A stretch of DNA of 64,000 nucleotides, from assembly GCF_003049525.1 (NCBI RefSeq), contig NZ_PYWL01000004.1, forward strand, positions 306,778 to 370,777. Reading direction: 5' to 3'. The first letter of the stretch is position 1. Each line of letters opens with the position of its first letter. Below, one piece after another: positions 54,254 to 63,697 of the stretch. Both the position numbers and the translations under genes were made by a program. The notes under the pieces are model-generated. The model was not told where the DNA came from. It worked only from the letters and a program-made list of their open reading frames with translations, and searched no databases. The stretch comes from Lysinibacillus fusiformis (lineage in GTDB: Bacteria; Bacillota; Bacilli; Bacillales_A; Planococcaceae).

Positions 54254-55057
54254 TTACTGATCAGGCTTCTTCAAACTACTTGCTAAAACATTACATACTA
54301 GGACAACAAGGACGATAGCAAGCCCAGGATATAGCATTAATTCAGGATGTTGGCGGATATATTGCTTCCCTTCATTTACCATCATTCCCCATTCAGGGGT
54401 AGGAGCCTGCACACCAAGCCCAATAAAGGAAAAGCCCGCAATCTCTAAAATGACCTTCCCCATATCTAATGCCACAATCGTTACAATCGGTGGCCAAACA
54501 TGAGGGAGATAGTGACGAATAATTAATTTCGTACCTGTAGTACCACTAATTCTTGCCGCTAGAATAAAATCTTTTTCATTCATGCCAATAAATAAACCTC
54601 GAATTAGCCTCGAATAATAAATAAGCTGTGTTAAACTAAGTGCAATTAACACATTTTTCAAGCTCGGTCCTAATACACCTAAAAGCCCAAATGCTAGTAC
54701 AAGTGTTGGAAAAGCTAATAAAATATCGCATACCCGAATAAATAGCGCATTTATTATACCTCTTTTTAAGGAGACCCATGCGCCCAATAGTATCGCTACT
54801 AGAATAGCAACTATTTGTATGACGAGCGCCGCACCTAAAGAATACCGAATCCCTAAAAGCAATCGGGAGAAGACACATCTTCCTAAATGGTCTGTTCCTA
54901 ATGGATAGTCCCATGAGGGTGCTAAAAATTTCTTAGAAATATCGACTGCTAAAGGGTCATGAGGCATAATGAGTGGGGCAAACAGTCCGAGTAAACCAAT
55001 AAAAATCAGTAAGGTGAGACTAATATATCTTCTCATATGTATACGTCCTAAGTTCAC
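54254..55057 (-). CDS. nikC: Nickel/peptide-type ABC importer permease, NikC-like
   Basis: A 267-residue permease with six hydrophobic segments and the binding-protein-dependent transport motif ISGTTGTKLIIRHYLPHVWP (EAA-type loop). Family start: PLGTDHLGRCVFSRLLLGIRYSLG. The start is GTG 55057, one base after the stop of the NikB-like gene, with AGGAGAG upstream. Confidence 0.9.
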   Translation of the reverse strand: MNLGRIHMRRYISLTLLIFIGLLGLFAPLIMPHDPLAVDISKKFLAPSWDYPLGTDHLGRCVFSRLLLGIRYSLGAALVIQIVAILVAILLGAWVSLKRGIINALFIRVCDILLAFPTLVLAFGLLGVLGPSLKNVLIALSLTQLIYYSRLIRGLFIGMNEKDFILAARISGTTGTKLIIRHYLPHVWPPIVTIVALDMGKVILEIAGFSFIGLGVQAPTPEWGMMVNEGKQYIRQHPELMLYPGLAIVLVVLVCNVLASSLKKPDQ

Positions 55058-55058
55058 T

Positions 55059-56012
55059 TTACTCTCTCCTATCCTTCATCATCAGATGAGGATCCAATAA
55101 ACGATGCAATACATCTGTGCCTAAATTGGCGAGCACATAGATGACAGCAATCACCAACACATAGCATTGTACAACGGGGTAATCACGATTCGTTATGGAT
55201 TCTATTAAATATCGACCGAGTCCAGGCCAACTAAATACTTGCTCGACAATGACAGCACCACCTAGCAAATTTCCGAGTGTCATCCCAAACAATGTTGATA
55301 TCGGTATAGCAGCATTCCTCCCCACGTGTCGAATGAGAATGACCGATTTTCTCAAGCCTCTAAGCTGTGCATATTTTACATATGGCTGCTCGTATTCTTC
55401 GATCATGGCAGAGCGGATAAACTGTGAGAACAATCCGATTGTAGGTAAAGCTAAGGTGAAGGCCGGTAAAACTATATGTGCTATCGAACCTTTTCCATTC
55501 GTTGGAAAAATGCCAAGTTTTAAGCTGAAAAGATAGAGTAGGATAAACCCTAACCAAAATGTTGGAATGGATACACTTAGGACTGTAAATAATCGAATGA
55601 TTTTATCGATAAAGGAATGCTTATATAATGCGCTCACAACCCCTAATGGAATACTAAAAGTTAAAATGAGGATAAATGCTACTAAAGCTAATTCAATGGT
55701 AGCGGGTAGTTTAGCAAATAGCTCATGAGCCACGGGTAATTTACTAACAAAAGATGTCCCAAAGTCTAGCTGTAAAATGCCTTTTACCCATAGCAGATAC
55801 TGCATGATAAAAGGCTTGTCTGTCCCTAATTCTTCTCGTAAAGCTTGTATAGCCTCTGGTGTTGGGGCAATTCTTGAGAGTCGAAGGATGACCTCTGCCG
55901 GTTCTATTGGTACGAAACGAATAAACACAAAGGTCAGAATAGATACGCCTACTAATACAAATGGTAGAGTGAGAATTCTTTTTACACAAAACATCCAAGT
56001 CGATTCGTACAT
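55059..56012 (-). CDS. nikB: Nickel/peptide-type ABC importer permease, NikB-like
   Basis: A 317-residue permease with six hydrophobic segments. Family marks: FVFIRFVPIEPAEVILR in the first loop, LGTDKPFIMQYLLWVKGILQLDFGTS, and the C-terminal VEQVFSWPGLGRYLIESITNRDYPVVQ. The start is set at ATG 56012 (MYESTWMFCVKRIL), with AGGAAG upstream; the frame extends to 56081, directly after the NikA-like stop, but this would add a hydrophilic N-terminus foreign to the family. Confidence 0.88.
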   Translation of the reverse strand: MYESTWMFCVKRILTLPFVLVGVSILTFVFIRFVPIEPAEVILRLSRIAPTPEAIQALREELGTDKPFIMQYLLWVKGILQLDFGTSFVSKLPVAHELFAKLPATIELALVAFILILTFSIPLGVVSALYKHSFIDKIIRLFTVLSVSIPTFWLGFILLYLFSLKLGIFPTNGKGSIAHIVLPAFTLALPTIGLFSQFIRSAMIEEYEQPYVKYAQLRGLRKSVILIRHVGRNAAIPISTLFGMTLGNLLGGAVIVEQVFSWPGLGRYLIESITNRDYPVVQCYVLVIAVIYVLANLGTDVLHRLLDPHLMMKDRRE

Positions 56013-56083
56013 GCCGTCACTTCCTATTTCATCCGATGATAAAAAGAGAGTTGCCCTATTTCGACACACTCTCTCTTTCATAC

Positions 56084-57703
56084 TTAGTTTTCTTTATCCA
56101 TTTGCGCATATGGAATGTCATACTCAGAAGCACGTGGTGCAAAATCCTTCATATATGGTTGATAAATAACATTATTTGTTTCGTACGATATTGGATAGAA
56201 TAATGCTTGATCGTGGAACATTGTTAAAATATCCGAATATAGCTGCACGCGTTCCTCTTCATCGGTACCGACTAATAATTGATGTATGTTTGTATCGATC
56301 TCCTTAGCATTTGGTAAGCCTAATTTTGCTTCATATACACCACTAGCATTTGGCGTAGCTGATTCATTTGCAAAGCTATGTGGATCAGTCGGCGGTCCAT
56401 TTGTTCGCCAGAAGTTAATATCAACCTGATCATCCATTAATTTTTGCAGACCAACCATAACATCTGCCCCTTCAATATTTAACTGTATCCCTATTTTTGC
56501 TAGCTCGCCTTGCATTAACTCCGCCATAGGTTTTTGAATGGCATCAGTAGCAATATAGATTAAATCTAATGTAAGGGGTTGACCATTTTTCGAACGAATT
56601 TTTTCACCCTTCTGTAGCGTCCAGCCCGCTTCATCTAGCAATTTCTTCGCTTTTTCAGGATTATATATAATGGGCGCTAAATCAATATTGGCATAAGGAA
56701 TGGCATTCCAGAATAGCGTGTTTGCCACTTTTTCTGTACCATGTGTAATATTGTCTACCATTTGTTCTTTATTGATAGCATATTGAATAGCTTGTCGAAC
56801 CTTTAGCTCAGCTAACGGTCCTGACTGAGTATTGAACAGTAATGCTTTCGTAGACAGCGGCTCAGATGTAGCTGTTTTATATTTGCCACTATCTCTTAAG
56901 TACGTATAGTTATCTAAACTAATAATCCCTCGACCATAAATGACATCTAATTCTTCATTTTCAAAGGCTAACGAAAGGGATTCCGAATCTGGAATGATCT
57001 TAACCTTTATTTTATCTACGAGAGGTTTTTCACCCCAATAATGTTCGTTACGGCTAAATAATGCATATTCATCTTTTTTATAGTCTGTTAATACCCATGG
57101 TCCTGTGCCAATAGCTGATTGAATGGAATCATTTGTCGCATCACCGTCTGGAAAGCCATTATCCCCTAAAAAACGGAAAGGTCTGACAAAGGCTAATTCG
57201 TTTAACACAGGGTAATATGGTTCATCTAATTGCAAACGTATTGTTGATTCATCTACTTTGACGACCTCTTTAATATGGTTGACCATACCCATCCAAGAAT
57301 GCATGTCACGATTCGCTAATACTGCATCAAAATTGCGAATCACATTATCAGCATTAAAGGCAGTCCCATCCGAATAGTTAACATCCTTGCGTAAATGAAA
57401 CGTATAAGCAGTTTTATCCTCTGAGATGTCCCAGCTTTCTGCTAGCTTTGGTGTAATTGTGCCATCATCGTTATACGCCACTAAAGATTCATAAACCATG
57501 GCTTGAGCAGTCATCTGATTTGGTAAATATGTATGGGGATTTAATGGCCCTACATCTAATGGCCATCCAATCGTAATCATTTTTTCATCTGTTTGTTCTG
57601 TTGGTGCTGAATTTCCTTTGTCCTTTTCTGAGCTTGTACAACCTGCAAGAAAGCTCAAGGTCAAAACAAGCAGGAAAGGCAGTAAATACTTCGTCCATCT
57701 CAT
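56084..57703 (-). CDS. nikA: NikA-type substrate-binding lipoprotein
   Basis: A 539-residue solute-binding protein with a lipoprotein signal (hydrophobic 7-20, lipobox LAGC with Cys22). It follows E. coli NikA along its length (ITIGWPLDVGPLNPHTY, AQAMVYESLV, VRPFRFLG, NEHYWGEKP, VANTLFWNAIPYAN). However, three NikA ligand-pocket residues as I recall them differ: the aromatic pair near RTWGAPYDPH reads RTNGPPTDPH here, and the later His is missing. The substrate may be free cobalt, nickel or a metal-chelate. The operon follows a cobalamin riboswitch, which favours cobalt. AGGAG precedes ATG 57703. Confidence 0.88.
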   Translation of the reverse strand: MRWTKYLLPFLLVLTLSFLAGCTSSEKDKGNSAPTEQTDEKMITIGWPLDVGPLNPHTYLPNQMTAQAMVYESLVAYNDDGTITPKLAESWDISEDKTAYTFHLRKDVNYSDGTAFNADNVIRNFDAVLANRDMHSWMGMVNHIKEVVKVDESTIRLQLDEPYYPVLNELAFVRPFRFLGDNGFPDGDATNDSIQSAIGTGPWVLTDYKKDEYALFSRNEHYWGEKPLVDKIKVKIIPDSESLSLAFENEELDVIYGRGIISLDNYTYLRDSGKYKTATSEPLSTKALLFNTQSGPLAELKVRQAIQYAINKEQMVDNITHGTEKVANTLFWNAIPYANIDLAPIIYNPEKAKKLLDEAGWTLQKGEKIRSKNGQPLTLDLIYIATDAIQKPMAELMQGELAKIGIQLNIEGADVMVGLQKLMDDQVDINFWRTNGPPTDPHSFANESATPNASGVYEAKLGLPNAKEIDTNIHQLLVGTDEEERVQLYSDILTMFHDQALFYPISYETNNVIYQPYMKDFAPRASEYDIPYAQMDKEN

Positions 57704-57762
57704 TTTTTGTCTCCTATCTCTATTCCCTGTTCATATCTACAAATTGAATAGAAAGAAGGCAT

Positions 57763-57791
57763 AAAAAAACCTTATTCCACAAGAATAAGGA
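57763..57791 (-). terminator. Riboswitch-linked terminator before the NikA-type operon
   Basis: On the minus strand CCTTATTC, a five-base loop and GAATAAGG are followed by TTTTTTTAT. It sits between riboswitch 2 and the start codon of the binding-protein gene. Confidence 0.85.
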
Positions 57792-57862
57792 CAGATAAAC
57801 CTACAAATACGTAAGCTTCCATCCATCTCCCTATCTTTCGTAGATCATCAATGAATCTTCTT

Positions 57863-58025
57863 ACAAGCAGGCATTCTGGCTTATGATTCATCATTTTGCT
57901 TCACCTTACCAAGAAAGAACTTAGTGGTAATCGAAACAAAACTCCTCATTTACAGCTGCGGGACAGCATGGGATTTACACCCATTTTCCTTTTAATTGAA
58001 TGAAAAATACTTTCATTCAAACTTG
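57863..58025 (-). promoter_or_regulatory. Cobalamin riboswitch 2 (NikABCDE-type importer)
   Basis: On the minus strand: AAAAGGAAA, GGGTGTAAATCCC, ATGCTGTCCCGCAGCTGTAA, a TACCAC segment, GGTAAGG, GATGAATCATAAGCC and the B12 box variant GCCAGAATGCCTGC. GTTTGAATGAAAGTATTTTTCATTCAA at its 5' side forms an extra hairpin. The element controls the importer operon, whose first codon is 160 bases on. Confidence 0.9.
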
Positions 58026-58115
58026 TAATGCAATATTTGAAATTAGTAATAAACATAACATGCTGAAATGTTCACGTCAATTTTATTTTCTGAATATAAT
58101 AAAACCTCTATACAA

Positions 58116-58143
58116 AAAGACCAGGTAGATGACCTGATCTTTC
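58116..58143 (-). terminator. Terminator of metE
   Basis: AAAGATCAGGT and ACCTGGTCTTT with a five-base loop, followed on the minus strand by TTTTTGT, 29 bases after the metE stop. Confidence 0.8.
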
Positions 58144-58171
58144 TTTAACTCCTTTTATTATATTGTTTTCG

Positions 58172-60469
58172 TTATCTTGATATAGATTCCTTCACCTCCT
58201 GACGCAATATTTTAGTAGCACCTACCATATTAGCTAAAGCCGCGATTGTTTCTGGCTCTTTCCTTGTTTTTAAGCCACAGTCAGGATTAACCCAAAATTG
58301 ATGTTTGTCTAGAACTTGTAAACTATCTTTCATAATGGCTAACATTTCGCCTTCACTCGGCACACGTGGGCTATGAATATCGTAAACACCTAATCCGATT
58401 CCTTTTGTATAAGGATTTACTTGAAGGGAAGAAATTAGCTCTCCATGGCTACGTGATGTTTCAATAGAAATCACATCTGCATCTAGCGCGCTAATGGGTT
58501 CTATGAAATCGTTAAATTCGCAGTAACACATATGTGTATGAATTTGTGTTTCATCCTTAACACTTGATGTAGCAAGCTTGAAGGCATTGACCGCCCAGTC
58601 TAAGTAAGCCCCCCATTCTTCTTTACGAAGAGGTAACCCTTCACGGAGTGCTGGTTCATCCACTTGAATAATGGAGATGCCAGCCGCTTCTAGTGCTTCC
58701 ACTTCCCTGCGAAGTGCTAATGCAATTTGATAAGCCACATCTTTTCGAGAAATATCATCGCGTACAAAGGACCAATTTAAAATGGTCACTGGCCCTGTCA
58801 GCATCCCTTTTACAAAGCGCTTCGTTAAGCTTTGGGCATACGCAGACTCTTTCACGGTAATGGCTGAAGACCATGCAACATCTCCATAAATAATTGGAGG
58901 CTTCACACAGCGAGAGCCATACGAAACAACCCATGCTTTTTCAGTAAAGGCAAAGCCCGTCAATTTCTCACCGAAATATTCAACCATGTCTGTCCGTTCA
59001 AATTCTCCATGAACTAGTACATCCATATCAAGATCCTCCTGCAAGTGAATCCAGCGCTTTGTTTCCAGTTCAATAAATGCTTCATAGTCTTCATTCGACA
59101 ATTGTTTCTTTCGCCAAGCATTACGATTTCTCTTCACCTCATCAGATTGAGGGAAGCTGCCAATTGTCGTTGTTGGGAAAAGGGGTAGTCCTAATGCCTG
59201 CTGCTGTATTTTTTGACGTTGACTAAAATCATTATGTCGCTCAAAATCCTTTGTTGATAAGGATTGAGCGGCTTGTTGGATAATCTTATTTTGACGAATT
59301 GAATGATTTTTTAGTGCTTCAATGGCCTTCATACTTGCTGAGAAATTATGACGTAGCGTTCCGTCTTGATTTTTTCTATATTTAGTGAGCTCAATAAGCT
59401 CTTCGATTTTTTCATCAGCAAACGCCAGTGCTTGTTTGAGAACAGGGTCCAGCTTCTTTTCAAGTGAAGTAGATATTGGCACATGTTGAAGGCTACTTGA
59501 GGGTTGAATCCACAATTCCTTAGCATCGCTAAGCTTTTCAATAGCTTGAATCGTGGCGTTAGCCTCCGCTAGGTTGGAACGCCATATATCACGACCATTA
59601 ACAATACCAATAGCTAAAACTTTATCCTGAGGGAAACCAAATTTTCGAAGGGACTCCATATTCCCTTTATAGCCATGTACGAAATCTAAACCAAACCCTT
59701 GGACAGGCAATGTAATCAATGTTTCATAGGAGCATAATGCTTCAAAATATGTTTGTAGCATTAGTTTTGCTGCTGGAACGGTTGTCGCTAACTGAGCATA
59801 GATTTCCTGTACTAGCTTCCGTTCTGCTGAGTCGAGTGTCGTCACTAAAGAAGGCTCTTCTAATTGAATCCACTGGGCACCTGCATCTACTAATTCTTGA
59901 ATAATCTGAGCATAGAGAGGTAATAGAGCTAATAAATATTCGACCTGCGTTAATTTATTGTAGCCCTTAGTTAACTTATAAAATGTATAGGGGCCAATAA
60001 GTGTCGGCTTCGCAATAATACCGAACGCTTCTTTTGCCTCTAAAAAGTCGGCCAATACCTTATTTTCAGTTAGTTGCAGCGGTTGCCCTTCATATTCAGG
60101 GACAATGTAGTGATAGTTGGTATTAAACCATTTGGTCATTTCACTAGCTACTGCTGAATGATTGCCTCTCGCTACACTGTAGTAGGTATGTAAATCTACC
60201 CTTCCACCTTGCCAGTTAAAGCGCTTGGGTACTAAGCCAAACATTAAGGCTGTATCTAACATTCTATCGTACAATGTGAAATCCCCCACTGTCACCATAT
60301 CGATGCCAGATTGTAGCTGCTTTTCAATCCGCGATAACCGAATACTTTTTAGGGTTTCCTGAAAATCCTCTTCCGTTCGTTCTTGACGCCAAAATGCTTC
60401 TAACGCCTTCTTCCATTCGCGATCATCTCCGATATATGGATAGCCAATGAGTGTACTAGTATAAGTCAT
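58172..60469 (-). CDS. metE: Cobalamin-independent methionine synthase
   Basis: A 765-residue enzyme that moves the methyl group from 5-methyltetrahydropteroyl-triglutamate to homocysteine without B12. The zinc site in the C-terminal half is present: His and Cys in THMCYCEF, Glu in ISIETSRS and Cys in NPDCGLKTR. The N-terminal half has TLIGYPYIGDDREWKKA, and LPLFPTTTIGSFPQ starts the second barrel. The start is ATG 60469 with AAAGGGAG 7 bases upstream; the frame runs on to 60490. It is controlled by a cobalamin riboswitch, the classical arrangement for metE. Confidence 0.96.
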   Translation of the reverse strand: MTYTSTLIGYPYIGDDREWKKALEAFWRQERTEEDFQETLKSIRLSRIEKQLQSGIDMVTVGDFTLYDRMLDTALMFGLVPKRFNWQGGRVDLHTYYSVARGNHSAVASEMTKWFNTNYHYIVPEYEGQPLQLTENKVLADFLEAKEAFGIIAKPTLIGPYTFYKLTKGYNKLTQVEYLLALLPLYAQIIQELVDAGAQWIQLEEPSLVTTLDSAERKLVQEIYAQLATTVPAAKLMLQTYFEALCSYETLITLPVQGFGLDFVHGYKGNMESLRKFGFPQDKVLAIGIVNGRDIWRSNLAEANATIQAIEKLSDAKELWIQPSSSLQHVPISTSLEKKLDPVLKQALAFADEKIEELIELTKYRKNQDGTLRHNFSASMKAIEALKNHSIRQNKIIQQAAQSLSTKDFERHNDFSQRQKIQQQALGLPLFPTTTIGSFPQSDEVKRNRNAWRKKQLSNEDYEAFIELETKRWIHLQEDLDMDVLVHGEFERTDMVEYFGEKLTGFAFTEKAWVVSYGSRCVKPPIIYGDVAWSSAITVKESAYAQSLTKRFVKGMLTGPVTILNWSFVRDDISRKDVAYQIALALRREVEALEAAGISIIQVDEPALREGLPLRKEEWGAYLDWAVNAFKLATSSVKDETQIHTHMCYCEFNDFIEPISALDADVISIETSRSHGELISSLQVNPYTKGIGLGVYDIHSPRVPSEGEMLAIMKDSLQVLDKHQFWVNPDCGLKTRKEPETIAALANMVGATKILRQEVKESISR

Positions 60470-60597
60470 ATTTAATCTCCCTTTCATCAATAAGTTTATG
60501 GTTACTTGCTCTTACAAATTTGTGTCATCCCATGCTAGATTCAGTGGCTCTATATGAAAACCAGTGGACTTTGCTCTGGAATACAGAATAGTAGCAT

Positions 60598-60630
60598 GAA
60601 AAAAAGCCATTCCCCTTCTCGGAAAATGGC
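60598..60630 (-). terminator. Riboswitch-linked terminator before metE
   Basis: On the minus strand GCCATTTTCC, a short loop and GGGGAATGGC (G-U pairs) are followed by TTTTTTT. It lies between riboswitch 3 and the metE start codon. Confidence 0.85.
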
Positions 60631-60759
60631 TGCATGGTAAATTTATTAAGACAAAAACAATACGAAAAAGTAGAATTTTCGTAAAATCACTTGTTATCGC
60701 ACAGTGCCTTTTTGGTCACTATTCACCACCTATTTCCACGTAGGTATTTGGTGTGTACT

Positions 60760-60916
60760 AGAAATTGGCAGGTCTCCTGGCTTCTCATCAACACGCCTCA
60801 CAGCCTTCCCGGTTTCCCAGTGGCATTTGTGATTTGCTCCGAATTACAGTTGCGGGACAGCGTCGGATTTGCACCGACTTCCCTTTTAAGCCAGACTTTC
60901 ATCTGGCACCATTTCT
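60760..60916 (-). promoter_or_regulatory. Cobalamin riboswitch 3 (metE)
   Basis: A textbook B12 element on the minus strand: AAAAGGGAAG, CGGTGCAAATCCG, ACGCTGTCCCGCAACTGTAA, TGCCACTGG, GGGAAGGC, GATGAGAAGCC and the B12 box GCCAGGAGACCTGCC. AGAAATGG (60909-60916) and CCAATTTCT (60760-60768) close stem P1. The extra hairpin GCCAGA/TCTGGC lies at its 5' side. Confidence 0.96.
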
Positions 60917-61085
60917 TACACTATATTCAGTTATGCCCATACTATACCATATATTTCAGAATAGTAGAAATTGTTTTTACATAAAACTTTATCTATTTAC
61001 TCTGTTTTTAATTATCAACAATTGGGCTCTTAGTGATAATGCCTTATATTAATTGAACTGATTCCACATTAATTGTACAAGAAAA

Positions 61086-61961
61086 CTATTTATAATCTTT
61101 AATTCCAGCTTCAAAAGCCTGTCTATCTCCATTTTCAATCCCGTGCAATGCTTCTTGTAAAGCAAATGTACTTTTATAAAATTTAACTCGTTCAGAAATT
61201 TCCTGACCATTAGGATATAGGTTAATACACATATCAAAAAAATCCTCACCATAGCTAGAAAGTATTCCAGCAAAGTCATACGCTGGATCTCCTAAACCCG
61301 AACCACCAAAGTCTATTATCCCAGAAATCATACTTGTTTCTGGATCCCACAAAATGTTAGATGCACCGAAATCTCCGTGTATAAGCGTTATATCTAAATT
61401 GGAGAATGCCTTCCCGTTTAAAAACGTTTCAAAAGATTGTGAGATTTCCTGTTGAGCGTCTTTTCTCATAAAAGGAAATAATTTATTTCGAATCTTATTA
61501 TACAAGTTATACATCTCTTCATGAGGATTACGAACCTTTAGTTTCAAATCTCGACTTGCTTTTTCTCCTGATATAGAATGAAGTTCTACAAGAAAAGAAA
61601 CAAGTTGTTTTGCCAACCCTTTAACTAAATCAACACGCTTCACACCTATTAAACTTTCCTTCCACAAAGGAACACCATCTATTAGATGATATCCGGTGAA
61701 GACCTTACCTGGTTCTAACTCTTCAAAAGATTGATAAATTGGATTCGGAATAGGAGTTGAAATGGTACCTTTAATGTATTTTAAAATTTCCGTCTCTCTT
61801 TTTAATTGATTGATTCCAATTTTATATTTTGGAAACCTAAAAACCAAAGATTTGTTTACAATTAACACATCATTATTCTGTCCAATTTCATTAGGATAAA
61901 TGTCTTCAATGGAAAGGTCGGAATAAAGCGATTGAATGTTTTCAATAAAGTTATTATTCAT
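61086..61961 (-). CDS. Aminoglycoside phosphotransferase (APH) family protein
   Basis: A 291-residue kinase-fold protein resembling APH(2'')-type enzymes. The catalytic loop is IHGDFGASN (Asp197, Asn202) and the metal-binding Asp217 is in IDFGGSGLGDPAYD. The N-lobe has VFRFPK (ATP-binding Lys) and a Glu in KRETEILKYI. AAAGGGAG precedes ATG 61961. Many chromosomal members of this family have unknown substrates, so aminoglycoside resistance is possible, not shown. No mobile element borders the gene. Confidence 0.82.
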   Translation of the reverse strand: MNNNFIENIQSLYSDLSIEDIYPNEIGQNNDVLIVNKSLVFRFPKYKIGINQLKRETEILKYIKGTISTPIPNPIYQSFEELEPGKVFTGYHLIDGVPLWKESLIGVKRVDLVKGLAKQLVSFLVELHSISGEKASRDLKLKVRNPHEEMYNLYNKIRNKLFPFMRKDAQQEISQSFETFLNGKAFSNLDITLIHGDFGASNILWDPETSMISGIIDFGGSGLGDPAYDFAGILSSYGEDFFDMCINLYPNGQEISERVKFYKSTFALQEALHGIENGDRQAFEAGIKDYK

Positions 61962-62129
61962 TAGTAATACTCCCTTTCAGTCTCTTTCTAGCTTTTTGAT
62001 ACGTAAACTCTTGTTGAACTATCTGTTCCTTTAGTTTAAAAACAATTCTTCACAAACTCAACTATACTTTAACAAAAAAATCCAAATCACTTAACAAGAT
62101 GCTCCACAATCTGGCCATTGCCATGAATA

Positions 62130-62159
62130 AAGACGCTTTCCTTATTACAAAAAGCGCCT
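62130..62159. repeat. Hairpin AGACGCTTT / AAAGCGCCT
   Basis: Nine-base arms with one mismatch and a ten-base loop in the 354-base region between the APH-like gene and the DUF4177 gene. No T-run follows. Nothing else is seen in that region beyond the promoters it must contain. Confidence 0.4.
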
Positions 62160-62315
62160 GATTGTTGAATAAACAGTGGTGGGTTTATCTCCAACTCAAT
62201 ATTCAAAACTCAATATTGGCTTTGGTCGTTTATTCCAATTAAAAATCTAATTATGAAACTATCTTCTACTTTCTTCGTATATTAATTAAGTCAACTATTT
62301 CTAGAGGTGATCATA

Positions 62316-62504
62316 ATGTACGAATACCATTTCGTTAGAGTGGAACTAAATGCTTGGGGTAGTAAACCAAAAGAAGATTATCAAAATATAATTCACCAAT
62401 ACGCATCTGAAGGATGGAGATTTGTTCAAATTTTTGCTCCTTCAACTAAAGGATATGGTTCCGCAGCTTATTTTGAATTAATTTTTGAGAGACCCCTTAA
62501 TTAG
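62316..62504 (+). CDS. DUF4177 protein
   Basis: A 62-residue protein of the DUF4177 family: it begins with an aromatic-rich beta-strand ([11 protein letters not shown]), then a helix ([21 protein letters not shown]) with the conserved GW, and ends with a strand (YFELIFERP). The start is ATG 62316, with AGAGGTGAT 6-7 bases upstream; the GTG at 62307 lies inside this site. The fold is small and its function unknown. The terminator overlaps the end of the gene. Confidence 0.8.
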   Translation: MYEYHFVRVELNAWGSKPKEDYQNIIHQYASEGWRFVQIFAPSTKGYGSAAYFELIFERPLN

Positions 62505-62520
62505 ATGTGAGGGGTTTTTC
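62492..62520 (+). terminator. Terminator overlapping the DUF4177 stop codon
   Basis: ACCCCT, a 12-base loop and AGGGGT followed by TTTTC. The left arm contains the last sense codons of the gene. Confidence 0.75.
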
Positions 62521-62727
62521 TATTTGGGGAAGCATAAATATCCAACCCTCATTTATATGTGTTATTCACCAATTTACTCCTTTTCAGTAATAAAGAAGCT
62601 TTCCGTATTACTGAAAAGTTCCCAATTACTGATTATCAAGACGCTGATTTGTCTTTTGATTGTTAAAGTAATGCATACTATTAGCTGAATACATATTTTA
62701 CTTTTTCGGTGTAAAGTTCCATCTCAC

Positions 62728-63345
62728 TTATTTTGGGACGATACCTAGCAATCTTCTGCCCATTAGCCATATTGCAAGACCAGTTCCCCACAAGATCAAG
62801 GCAGAGCCAAAGCCCACTACAGACATAAATGCATTGATTTGATGTTCCCCCAGTGTGACTGTTCCAGGTACAAATAGCCATGTCATAATAGCAAGTAAAC
62901 AAAGGAGTGCGCCGGTAAAATAGTAGAGTCTGACTTGAAAAAGAGGTGCCAATGGAAAAAAATGGACACCGACAATAAGAGCTATTATGACAGGTATAAG
63001 TTCAGGGTGACGAGTAGCATTACTGACAACAATTGTGATGGCTATAGCCAAACCCTCTGCTGCAAAAATAATGTTAAACCAAAACGACGTACGCTTCCCA
63101 TGCCTTAAGTCTGTTTTTGAAACCTGATTCGTCAATTCTCTCGATGCTCGTATTAATGAAAAACCGCCGATGAACAGCGCTATACCTATGGCAACAGCAG
63201 TAACTAACAATAATGGAACTCCGCAGCCTTGCAATCCCATAATTCCCGTGTACGCCCACAGAGTACCAAAAAACGCCATAAAAAATACACCAGATGCCGT
63301 TCCGCGGACTGCGGCACTAGGAATCGCTCTAGATGTTTGTGTCAC
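62728..63345 (-). CDS. Integral membrane protein, unknown
   Basis: A 205-residue protein with about six hydrophobic segments (about 18-36, 42-62, 88-105, 112-128, 135-158, 170-192). It has no signal for a known transporter family that I can name. A GLQGCGVPLL segment and a short basic loop (LRHGKRTS) after the second helix are the only striking local features. The start is GTG 63345 with AAAGGAGG 8 bases upstream. It stands alone. Confidence 0.7.
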   Translation of the reverse strand: MTQTSRAIPSAAVRGTASGVFFMAFFGTLWAYTGIMGLQGCGVPLLLVTAVAIGIALFIGGFSLIRASRELTNQVSKTDLRHGKRTSFWFNIIFAAEGLAIAITIVVSNATRHPELIPVIIALIVGVHFFPLAPLFQVRLYYFTGALLCLLAIMTWLFVPGTVTLGEHQINAFMSVVGFGSALILWGTGLAIWLMGRRLLGIVPK

Positions 63346-63641
63346 AAATAAATACCTCCTTTCAACCTAAGTATATGTTCATTACACCCACGTAACAGCC
63401 TACAACAGTATTAGATTTAGTTCATTCAAGAAAAATCAAATATCCTTTTTTATCATTATATTCAGGCAGGCAAATGAATGAACTTCTCTGCCCGGTTATC
63501 TCAATACATCTCATTCCACTATAAAGACGATTTCGTTATTTCAGAAAAGCACGAGTATTAAACTCTGAAAGTATGGAACATTTCACTTCAGAATTGGAGA
63601 ATTTACTATTTACACTAACAAACGAATGAAAGGAAAATTAA

Positions 63642-63676
63642 AAGGAATGAGCCCTGCCCAATACAGAGTTCATTCC
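63642..63676 (-). terminator. Terminator of the SDR gene
   Basis: AGGAATGA and TCATTCCT, with inner CTG/CAG, are followed on the minus strand by TTTTAATTTTCCTTT, 22 bases after the SDR stop codon. Confidence 0.75.
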
Positions 63677-63697
63677 TCAGTAACTGCTTAAACTATT

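Noticed and set aside
61086..61961. Acquired aminoglycoside-resistance gene
   Set aside because: The family motifs are present, but no insertion sequence, integron or differing composition borders the gene; a chromosomal APH-like protein of unknown substrate is the safer call.
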